A stretch of 7,328 bases of DNA, from contig JALHSW010000088.1 in the NCBI GenBank assembly GCA_022865365.1, positions 1-7,328 of the forward strand, given 5' to 3'. Positions 1 to 5,020 of the stretch are shown in pieces. The stretch comes from Acidimicrobiia bacterium (GTDB lineage Bacteria; Actinomycetota; Acidimicrobiia; IMCC26256; PALSA-555). The notes beneath the pieces were generated by a model. It made no database searches. It saw only the letters and a program-made list of their open reading frames with translations, and was not told the origin of the DNA. Made by a program: the position numbers and the translations under genes. Every line of letters starts with the position of its first letter. Position 1 is the stretch's first letter.

Positions 1-73
1 CCGAGGCCAGCTCCCCACCGGGCAACTCCTGCATGGTGCCGACGCCACGACCCGGCGACGGGTCGCGAGTCAC
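1..73 (-). CDS. Start of an unidentified gene, cut by the left window edge
   Basis: On the minus strand a GTG at 73-71 overlaps the TGA stop (72-70) of the membrane-protein gene in a GTGA arrangement, and the frame stays open to the window edge. It reads MTRDPSPGRGVGTMQELPGG followed by ELAS. GTGA overlaps of this kind occur twice more in the window (ATGA at 1990, GTGA at 4259), which supports a translationally coupled downstream gene. An in-frame ATG at 34-32 is an alternative start, giving MQELPGGELAS. Only about 24 residues are visible, with no recognisable motif, so no function can be given. It is also possible that no gene starts here. Confidence 0.35.
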   Translation of the reverse strand, partial: MTRDPSPGRGVGTMQELPGGELAS

Positions 74-525
74 CGGTGCTCGGGCGCGGTCCCAAAGTAC
101 GCGGATGCGACCGCCACCGCCGATCCGAGGAACGCCGCCGCGAGGCTCCGCAGGATCACGGTCGACGAGCCCAACCGGATCAGGCAGACGAGGAGCCCCA
201 CCGCGCCTGCCGTCACGTACGTGAGCACATAGGCGTTCGCGAAGAATCGACGGAGTGGGTCGCGGTCGGCGACGGCGGTGGTCGTGCCCCGAGACGCGCC
301 CAGGGCCAGCGCGAACACCGCCCCGACGAGCCCGGTGAGCGACACGGCGAACAGCTCATACGAATCGCCCCGCCCGCCGTCGACGATCCCGAGCGTGGCG
401 CCGATCTCTCGGGCCACCACGAGCACGAAGCCGCCGAGCAGCGTGGCGAGCACCGCCCCGAGTGCGAGTCCCTGAGCCTCGGGTGCCTGTCCCCTGCCTG
501 GCTTCGGACGGGTACTCGTGGTCAT
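70..525 (-). CDS. Hypothetical four-helix integral membrane protein
   Basis: The product has 151 residues and belongs to no family I recognise. After a basic, Pro/Gly-rich N-terminus (residues 1-17) there are four hydrophobic stretches long enough to span the membrane: roughly 18-39, 57-77, 97-116 and 124-144. The loop between segments 2 and 3 is polar and charged (TTTAVADRDPLRRFF). The layout is that of a small inner-membrane protein without a signal peptide or obvious enzymatic residues. The ATG start is supported by a GGGGAG ribosome-binding site at 539-534, eight bases upstream. The gene is divergent from the amidohydrolase across a 187-bp intergenic region and seems coupled to a further gene to the left. 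What is seen: open frame, ribosome-binding site and hydrophobic pattern. The function is unknown. Confidence 0.75.
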   Translation of the reverse strand: MTTSTRPKPGRGQAPEAQGLALGAVLATLLGGFVLVVAREIGATLGIVDGGRGDSYELFAVSLTGLVGAVFALALGASRGTTTAVADRDPLRRFFANAYVLTYVTAGAVGLLVCLIRLGSSTVILRSLAAAFLGSAVAVASAYFGTAPEHR

Positions 526-661
526 GTGTCGCGCTCCCCACCGCTGACGAATGATCGAGTGCCGACCCGCGCGTCAGCCCACCGTGACTTCGCCGTGGCC
601 GGCGGCAGCCCTGACGCACCGTGCCCTGCAGCGACCGGACCAGGGTCCTCGCGCTCGGCGG

Positions 662-667
662 TAGCCT
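662..667 (+). promoter_or_regulatory. Putative -10 element of the amidohydrolase operon
   Basis: TAGCCT fits the TANNNT -10 pattern of actinobacterial promoters. It would start transcription near 673-676, giving a leader of about 40 bases that contains the AAGGAGG ribosome-binding site (700-706). No convincing TTGACA-like -35 box is visible 16-19 bases upstream. The same TAGCCT word lies at 3550-3555 ahead of another start codon, and the adjacent palindrome makes a regulatory role more plausible. Confidence 0.4.
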
Positions 668-680
668 GACGCGGCGTCAG
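666..680. promoter_or_regulatory. 15-bp perfect palindrome, putative repressor operator
   Basis: CTGACGC-G-GCGTCAG is a perfect inverted repeat with 7-bp arms and a 1-bp centre. It overlaps the last bases of the putative -10 box and the expected transcription start, the usual place for an operator of a dimeric repressor such as a TetR- or GntR-family protein. The half-site recurs in the same intergenic region: CTGACGA at 544-550, GCGTCAG at 571-577 and CTGACGC at 611-617. No regulator gene lies in the window, so the cognate protein is unknown. A transcription terminator is unlikely because the repeat sits upstream of a gene and has no following T-run. Confidence 0.5.
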
Positions 681-712
681 ACCGACCGGCGTCGGCTCGA
701 AGGAGGCCCGGG

Positions 713-1993
713 ATGGAAAAGAACGACATGATCATCGTGAGCGTCGACGACCACGTGGTCGAGCCGCCCGACATGTTCGAGCGCCACCTCCCCGACAAGT
801 ACCGCGACCTCGCGCCGCGCGTCGTACACAAGGACGACGGCACCGACGTGTGGAACTTTCAGGGCCTGGAGATCCCGAACATCGGGCTGAACGCGGTCGC
901 CGGGCGCCCACCGGAGGAGTACGGCATCGACCCGACGTCCTTCGACGAGATCCGGCCCGGCTGCTTCGACGCCGAGAAGCGGGTGCTCGACATGAGCGCC
1001 AACGGCGTGTTGGGGTCCCTGAACTTCCCGTCGCTCCCCGGCTTCGCGGGGCGCCTCTTCGGCTCCCTCGAGGACAAGGCCGCCGCACGCATCCTCACCG
1101 AGGCCTACAACGATTGGCACATCGACGAGTGGTGCGGCCACGCACCCGAGCGATTCATCCCGCTCGCGATCCCCGCCATCTGGGACCCCGACGTCACCGC
1201 GGCCGAGATCAGACGCGTCGCGAAGAAGGGCTGCCACGCGATCACGTTCCCCGAGAACCCGGTGCCGCTCGGCTTACCGAGCCTGCACTCCGACACGTGG
1301 GACCCGGTCTGGAAGGCGTGCTCGGACACCGGCATGGTCGTGTGCATGCACATCGGCTCCTCGTCGAAGCTCGTGGTCACCGCGCCGGACGCGCCGATGG
1401 ACGTGATGATCGTCCTCCAGCCGATGGCGCTCGTGCAGTGCGCCGCCGATCTGGTGCACTCCCCGATCTGGCGCAAGTTCCCCGACGTCAAGGTCGCACT
1501 GTCCGAGGGCGGCATCGGTTGGGTGCCCTACTTCCTCGAGCGGCTCGAGCACTCGTACCGCACCCACAAGGCGTGGACCGGTGCCGACTTCGGATCTCAG
1601 ACGGCCGCCGAGTTCTTCATGGACCACGTGATCCTCTGCTTCATCTCCGACAAGGTGGGCCTGCAGCTCGTGCGCGACCACATCGGGATCGAGCACGTCA
1701 CGGTCGAGACCGACTACCCGCACTCCGACGCGAACTGGCCCACCGCGCCCGAGCGGCTGCTCGCGGAGTTCGGGGCCACCGACCTCACCGACCCCGAGAT
1801 CGACGCACTCACGCACCTCAACGCGATGCGCGAGTTCCGCTACGACCCCTTCTCGATCCGACCGCGCGAGCAGTGCACCGTCGGGGCGCTACGCGCCGAA
1901 GCGATCGGGGTCGACACCGCGCCGGTGGCGAAGGGGCGGCGGTTCGCACACCGCAAGGGCGTCACGATCAGCGAGCTGAACCCGACCGCATGA
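713..1993 (+). CDS. Metal-dependent amidohydrolase family protein (amidohydrolase-2 type)
   Basis: The 426-residue product fits the amidohydrolase-2 (TIM-barrel) family, which hydrolyses C-N bonds or decarboxylates small, often aromatic acids using a divalent metal. Visible landmarks are an N-terminal DxH-type metal motif (VDDHV, Asp12/His14), a central histidine in CMHIGSS (His213), a glutamate in SEGGIGW (Glu265), and a C-terminal ETDYPHSD motif whose Asp334 is the expected catalytic aspartate, with His337 beside it. There is no signal peptide, so it should be cytoplasmic. The length is normal for the subgroup common in mycobacteria and Acidimicrobiia, whose substrates are mostly undefined. 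A strong AAGGAGG ribosome-binding site at 700-706, six bases before the ATG, fixes the start. It overlaps the next gene by ATGA. The family call is firm; the substrate cannot be predicted. Confidence 0.92.
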   Translation: MEKNDMIIVSVDDHVVEPPDMFERHLPDKYRDLAPRVVHKDDGTDVWNFQGLEIPNIGLNAVAGRPPEEYGIDPTSFDEIRPGCFDAEKRVLDMSANGVLGSLNFPSLPGFAGRLFGSLEDKAAARILTEAYNDWHIDEWCGHAPERFIPLAIPAIWDPDVTAAEIRRVAKKGCHAITFPENPVPLGLPSLHSDTWDPVWKACSDTGMVVCMHIGSSSKLVVTAPDAPMDVMIVLQPMALVQCAADLVHSPIWRKFPDVKVALSEGGIGWVPYFLERLEHSYRTHKAWTGADFGSQTAAEFFMDHVILCFISDKVGLQLVRDHIGIEHVTVETDYPHSDANWPTAPERLLAEFGATDLTDPEIDALTHLNAMREFRYDPFSIRPREQCTVGALRAEAIGVDTAPVAKGRRFAHRKGVTISELNPTA

Positions 1994-2247
1994 ACGCCGA
2001 TCCGGGCGCCAATGGGGGTGCCGGTCCGGGCGCGCCTCGGCTGCATCGCGATCCTCGGCCGTATCTCGTGCACGTCGCGGTCGACGCACTGATCGCGTTC
2101 TGCGCGACCGTGTTCTTGCTCTGGCTCTTCGGCGTGCCGTTCTGGGCGATGATCGTGATCGCCTGGGTGCTCGGATTCGCCGCCGCACCGTTCACCCGCC
2201 GGTGGGAGCAACGCCAGCTCGACGAGCGCGACGCCTCCACCCCGTAG
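1990..2247 (+). CDS. Small two-helix membrane protein coupled to the amidohydrolase
   Basis: An ATG at 1990-1992 overlaps the TGA of the amidohydrolase (1991-1993), so the 85-residue protein is probably translated by termination-reinitiation; no strong ribosome-binding site of its own is visible. Residues 1-25 are Gly/Pro/Arg-rich and polar. Two hydrophobic segments follow at about 28-48 and 51-68, separated by a short turn around GVPFW. The tail (69-85) is highly charged, with RRWEQRQLDERD. That is a helical hairpin with both ends probably in the cytoplasm. The coupling suggests production with the amidohydrolase, perhaps as a membrane anchor or partner, but that is inference from position only. 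I do not recognise a named family. Confidence 0.7.
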   Translation: MNADPGANGGAGPGAPRLHRDPRPYLVHVAVDALIAFCATVFLLWLFGVPFWAMIVIAWVLGFAAAPFTRRWEQRQLDERDASTP

Positions 2248-2282
2248 CAAGACGATTGGGCGCCTGACGGCAAAGTGACCGA

Positions 2283-3470
2283 TCAGGCAGCCGCCTTCGG
2301 AATGCCGACGTTCTGGTAGGTGCGCGCGAGGTTCAGCACGTGCGCGGCGTAGGCATCGGAGTGGTTGTACGAGAGATACGCGTGCGTGAGACTCGCGTCG
2401 TCACCCATTTGCCCTGCTGCGTTGCAGAGGTAGCGCCCCGCGCCGTACGCCGCGTCGTACACGTTGTTCGGGTTCGACGTGCCGTCGCCGTTGCCGTAGA
2501 CCTGGTACCGCCGCCATGTGCTCGGGATGAACTGCATCGGCCCGACGGCGCGGTCCCAAGTGACGTCGCCGTCCCAGATCCCGGCATCGGAGTCGGCGAT
2601 GGCGGCGACGCCAGGAGCGCCGTCGAGTGCGATGCCGACGATCCGCGGAGCCGTGTCCCCGTTCGCGATGAGCTGTGCGCCCCCGTACCGGCCGTGGTTC
2701 GACTCGACCCGTCCGATCCCGGCGAGCATCCACCACTGGATCCCGCATTGGGGTCGTTCGAGGGCGAGTCCCGCTTCGGCGCAGAGGTACGCGTCGAGCG
2801 TCGCGAGGGGGATTCCGAGGCCCGCCACTGCACCGCCCGCGACGCTCGACGAGGCCAGGGTCCGCAGCGCCTCGGCGTCCTTGGTCGCGGCCGGGAGCTC
2901 CAAGAACTCGACCTGCGCGAGTCGCTCGTCGACGCCGACGCGTTCGAGCGCGAGGCGCGCGGTCTCCGCCGACGCACGACGGCGCGCGATCTGAGCCCTC
3001 AGGATCGCCTCACGCAGCGCGGCCGCGAAGCCTTCGCCGAGATGGTTCACTCGCTGCAAGTCCATCGCGTCCTCGGTCTGGAGCAACGCCTGGCGCTGGA
3101 TCTCGTCGAGTACGGCGGTGCGGGCGTCGAGGTCGACCTGGCGGGCACGGAGCGAATCACGCTCCTGGGTCAACGCGGCGACGTGGGCCTCGGCGTCCTT
3201 GAGCGCCTGGACGTCGCCGCTCGACTGGCCGTACTCGAGCGGCACACCGACCAGCCGCGCGTCGAGGCCGGGCAACAGTCCGGCGCCCTCCGCCGGAGCC
3301 GTCGGCGGTGTGCCGCCCGGCACCACCGGGGTCGGGACGACCTGGGCCGCCGCGGGCACGACCGCCAGCGCCAAGAGCAAGAGGGGGAGCAGGAGCAGGA
3401 GGAGGACCAGCACGGGCACGGCCATCCCGAGAGCAGGAGGCGCGCGCCGCACCCGGGTTGCTCCAGACAT
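2283..3470 (-). CDS. Secreted MltB-like lytic murein transglycosylase with N-terminal coiled coil
   Basis: The 395-residue product is predicted to cleave the MurNAc-GlcNAc bond of peptidoglycan outside the membrane. Residues 1-42 form a signal peptide: basic start, a very Leu-rich core (about 17-38) and a PAAA site with likely cleavage after Ala42. A Pro/Thr/Gly linker follows, then a charged coiled-coil region (about 85-205). The catalytic domain (about 215-386) resembles the MltB-type domain of actinobacterial lytic transglycosylases: WWMLAGIGRVESNHG carries the presumed catalytic Glu256, then AVGPMQFIPSTWRRY (309-323), NPNNVYDAAYGAGRYLC (333-349) and YLSYNHSDAYAAHVL (365-379). The coiled coil may position or restrain the enzyme, as in other septal cell-wall hydrolases; that is inference. 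The ATG at 3470 lacks a clear ribosome-binding site. An in-frame ATG at Met16 would give a signal peptide without its Arg-rich start, so the longer form is preferred. Confidence 0.9.
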   Translation of the reverse strand: MSGATRVRRAPPALGMAVPVLVLLLLLLPLLLLALAVVPAAAQVVPTPVVPGGTPPTAPAEGAGLLPGLDARLVGVPLEYGQSSGDVQALKDAEAHVAALTQERDSLRARQVDLDARTAVLDEIQRQALLQTEDAMDLQRVNHLGEGFAAALREAILRAQIARRRASAETARLALERVGVDERLAQVEFLELPAATKDAEALRTLASSSVAGGAVAGLGIPLATLDAYLCAEAGLALERPQCGIQWWMLAGIGRVESNHGRYGGAQLIANGDTAPRIVGIALDGAPGVAAIADSDAGIWDGDVTWDRAVGPMQFIPSTWRRYQVYGNGDGTSNPNNVYDAAYGAGRYLCNAAGQMGDDASLTHAYLSYNHSDAYAAHVLNLARTYQNVGIPKAAA

Positions 3471-3516
3471 GGGAGGTTCTTCGGCACGTCAGCCGGGATC
3501 CCTTACCCACACCGCA

Positions 3517-3547
3517 GCCTTCCCGTGCCGACCCGGCACGGGAAGGC
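3517..3547. repeat. Perfect 14-bp-arm inverted repeat between divergent units
   Basis: The left arm GCCTTCCCGTGCCG (3517-3530) and right arm CGGCACGGGAAGGC (3534-3547) pair perfectly around the 3-base loop ACC. There is no T-run on either side, and both neighbours are transcribed away from it, so a classical intrinsic terminator is doubtful. It ends two bases before a putative -10 box at 3550-3555 and therefore covers the -35 zone of that promoter, which suits an operator. It could also be the fossil terminator of a gene lost when the neighbouring mosaic pseudogene formed. Confidence 0.75.
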
Positions 3548-3549
3548 CG

Positions 3550-3555
3550 TAGCCT
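3550..3555 (+). promoter_or_regulatory. Putative leaderless-type -10 element of the mosaic pseudogene
   Basis: TAGCCT (TANNNT pattern) ends eight bases before the ATG at 3564, so transcription would start at or next to the A of the start codon. There is no ribosome-binding site ahead of that ATG. Both facts fit a leaderless transcript, common in actinobacteria. The reading frame behind it is decayed, so the promoter may now only supply transcription to the two-gene unit starting at 3852. Confidence 0.4.
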
Positions 3556-3563
3556 CGGGGCCG

Positions 3564-3836
3564 ATGTTCCGCTTCGATCCGCACGCCGATGAGCACCATG
3601 AGGACGCGTTCTCCTCCTACCGGCGTCTGGTCGGCGTCCCGACGGTCGCGATCGATCTCCCCGGACACGGGGCGAGCGGAGTACCGCTCGGCGATCTCGC
3701 GAGCGACGCGCCGGCGCCCGAACGCGTCCTCGCGCCGCGTTGCGCCGAGACCGTCACCTGGGATACTGGCCACTCCCCTTCCTCTCCCGCCCCGACCTGG
3801 TCGCCGACCTGGGTGGGGCTGAGCCGGCAACACTGA
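3564..3836 (+). pseudogene. Mosaic remnant: cytochrome P450-like start joined to alpha/beta-hydrolase pieces
   Basis: This 90-codon open frame looks assembled from broken genes. Residues 1-22 (MFRFDPHADEHHEDAFSSYR, then RL) resemble the extreme N-terminus of bacterial cytochromes P450 (FDP...DP...YRRLR). Residues 24-48 (GVPTVAIDLPGHGASG and following) match the strand-3/helix-A region of alpha/beta hydrolases. Residues 53-71 (ERVLAPRCAETVTWDTGHSP) match the C-terminal part carrying the catalytic His, here His70. The HG oxyanion segment, the GxSxG nucleophile elbow and the cap are missing. After HSP, one lost base near 3777-3779 moves the family-like sequence FLSRPDLVADL to the next frame, and one extra G in 3811-3813 restores the original frame for VGLSRQH and the stop. 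The hydrolase match is clear to me by eye; the P450 assignment is weaker. No activity is expected. Confidence 0.65.
3740..3767 (+). promoter_or_regulatory. Possible promoter for the coiled-coil/methyltransferase unit
   Basis: GATACT (3762-3767) is preceded by TTGCGC (3740-3745) with a 16-base spacer and would give a leader of roughly 80 bases before the ATG at 3852. It lies inside the pseudogene, at codons for the WDTGH motif, so the match may be chance. The alternative is read-through from the promoter at 3550-3555. Confidence 0.2.
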
Positions 3837-3851
3837 CCAAGGAGGCACACC

Positions 3852-4262
3852 ATGCCCGACGACAGCCAGAGCATCCGGGATCGATACCAGGCCCAGGCGC
3901 GGAGCGCGCTCGACAAGATCAGGACCCAGGTCGACGAGCTGCGCGTCCAGGCCGACCTGGCGCAAGCCGACGCGCGGGACCGCCTGCAACAAGGAGTCGA
4001 GGGCTTGCGGGGCAACGAGGGCAAGGCGAAGGCCAAGCTCGACGAGGCTCAGGCTGCCGGCGCGGACGCGTGGAAGTCGGTCGCGAAGCAGGCAGAGCAG
4101 GTGGTCGACGAGCTCGGCGACGCGTTCTCGAAGCTCGCCGCCGAGGTGCAGTCCGCGGTCGGCAAGGCGGGCGCCGCAGCGTCGAAGGGCCGCGACGCGT
4201 TCCTCGATGAGTGGAAGAAGGACCGGGCGAACCGCGAGAAGCTCCTCGACGAATCGGCGTGA
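3852..4262 (+). CDS. Small soluble alpha-helical coiled-coil protein, function unknown
   Basis: The 136-residue protein is almost entirely predicted helix: rich in Ala, Lys, Glu, Asp, Gln and Arg, with no Cys and no signal peptide or membrane segment. Heptad-like spacing of small hydrophobic residues is visible at about 10-50 (IRDRYQAQARSALDKIRTQV) and 60-125, interrupted by GLRGNEG (51-57) and by an Ala/Gly-rich stretch (103-114). The style recalls amphipathic apolipoprotein-, phasin- or LEA-like proteins, but similarity of composition is not evidence of family. A strong AAGGAGG at 3839-3845, six bases before the ATG, fixes the start. Its stop overlaps the methyltransferase start by GTGA, so the two are probably made together. 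The upstream pseudogene ends only 15 bases before this ATG, suggesting this unit was once the distal part of a longer operon. Confidence 0.8.
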   Translation: MPDDSQSIRDRYQAQARSALDKIRTQVDELRVQADLAQADARDRLQQGVEGLRGNEGKAKAKLDEAQAAGADAWKSVAKQAEQVVDELGDAFSKLAAEVQSAVGKAGAAASKGRDAFLDEWKKDRANREKLLDESA

Positions 4263-5020
4263 CGAGCGGCGCGACGGGCGACCACGAGCGCCGCAATCGA
4301 AGGTTCTGGGACACCGACGCCGACGACTACCAGGCCGCGCACGGCGAGCAGCTCACGCGCGGTGCGACGTGGGGGGTCTGGGGCATCCCGGAGTCAGACG
4401 TCGGCGTGCTCGGCGACACACGCGCGCTCGATGTCCTCGAGCTGGGGTGTGGCGGCGCCCAATGGTCGATCGCCCTCGCGCGCGACGGTGCACGCTGCAT
4501 CGGGCTCGATCAATCGCGCGGGCAGCTCCGCCACGCCCGGCACGCACAGCGAGACGCCGGTGTCACGTTCCCACTCGTGTGCGCAAGTGGTGAGGCGGTC
4601 CCGCTCACCGACGAGTCGTTCGACATCGTGTTCTGCGACCACGGTGTGTTCTCGTTCTGCGACCCAGATCGCGCGGTGTCCGAGGCAGCACGTCTCCTCC
4701 GGCCGGGAGGCCTGCTCGCGTTCAACCATTCGACGTTGCTGCACACCTTGTGCTGGGACGCCAAGACCGAGAAGGTGCGCAAGAAGCTGCACCGCCCCTA
4801 CTTCGGCGCCCGCGAGTTCGACTGGGGTGACGGCACCGTCGACTTCCACCTGACCTACGGCGACTGGATCCGCTGCTTCTCGCGCTATGGCCTCGCGGTG
4901 GATGACCTCGTCGAGCTCGAGCCGCCATCGACCGCAACGACGACGTATGGCAGCTACGTCGACCCCAAGTGGGCCGCGCGTTGGCCGGCCGAGGAGATCT
5001 GGAAGGCGCGCAAGCGCTAA
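4259..5020 (+). CDS. Class I SAM-dependent methyltransferase
   Basis: With the GTG start at 4259 the product has 253 residues, a normal length for a methyltransferase-11-type Rossmann-fold enzyme. Motif I is DVLELGCGGAQWS (58-70), the acidic ribose-binding residue is Asp84 in GLDQS, the motif IV region is FDIVFCDHGVFSF (121-133), and ARLLRPGGLLAFN (144-156) is the usual strand-5 signature. The C-terminal half (about 157-253) should form the substrate cap. The acceptor cannot be predicted; it may be a small molecule. GTG at 4259 is preferred over the ATG at 4211 because the latter would overlap the upstream gene by 52 bases, and the extra residues (MEEGPGEPREAPRR) are an out-of-frame reading of that gene. 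The start overlaps the preceding TGA (GTGA), implying coupled translation. The stop overlaps the convergent ligase stop. Confidence 0.9.
   Translation: MTSGATGDHERRNRRFWDTDADDYQAAHGEQLTRGATWGVWGIPESDVGVLGDTRALDVLELGCGGAQWSIALARDGARCIGLDQSRGQLRHARHAQRDAGVTFPLVCASGEAVPLTDESFDIVFCDHGVFSFCDPDRAVSEAARLLRPGGLLAFNHSTLLHTLCWDAKTEKVRKKLHRPYFGAREFDWGDGTVDFHLTYGDWIRCFSRYGLAVDDLVELEPPSTATTTYGSYVDPKWAARWPAEEIWKARKR

Noticed and set aside
850..2247. A 465-codon plus-strand open frame across the amidohydrolase
   Set aside because: Most of it is an Arg/Pro-rich out-of-frame shadow of the amidohydrolase. Only its last 85 codons, from the ATG at 1990, look like a real protein and are annotated.
2265..2287. 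Possible terminator hairpin CCTGA...TCAGG between the convergent small membrane protein and lytic transglycosylase genes
   Set aside because: It has only a 5-bp stem with a 13-base loop, partly inside the transglycosylase stop, and no T-run. Too weak to call.
2340..3836. A 498-codon plus-strand open frame antisense to the lytic transglycosylase
   Set aside because: Its body is an antisense shadow of a gene with clear signal peptide and catalytic motifs. Only the segment from 3564 onward has family-like content and is reported as the mosaic pseudogene.
3489..3992. A 167-codon minus-strand frame over the pseudogene region
   Set aside because: It runs across the pseudogene and into the well-supported coiled-coil gene on the other strand, shows no recognisable domain, and its composition is what antisense GC-rich DNA gives.
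4211..4258. An earlier ATG start for the methyltransferase
   Set aside because: It would overlap the coiled-coil gene by 52 bases, and the added residues are an out-of-frame reading of that gene. The GTGA overlap at 4259 is the typical arrangement.
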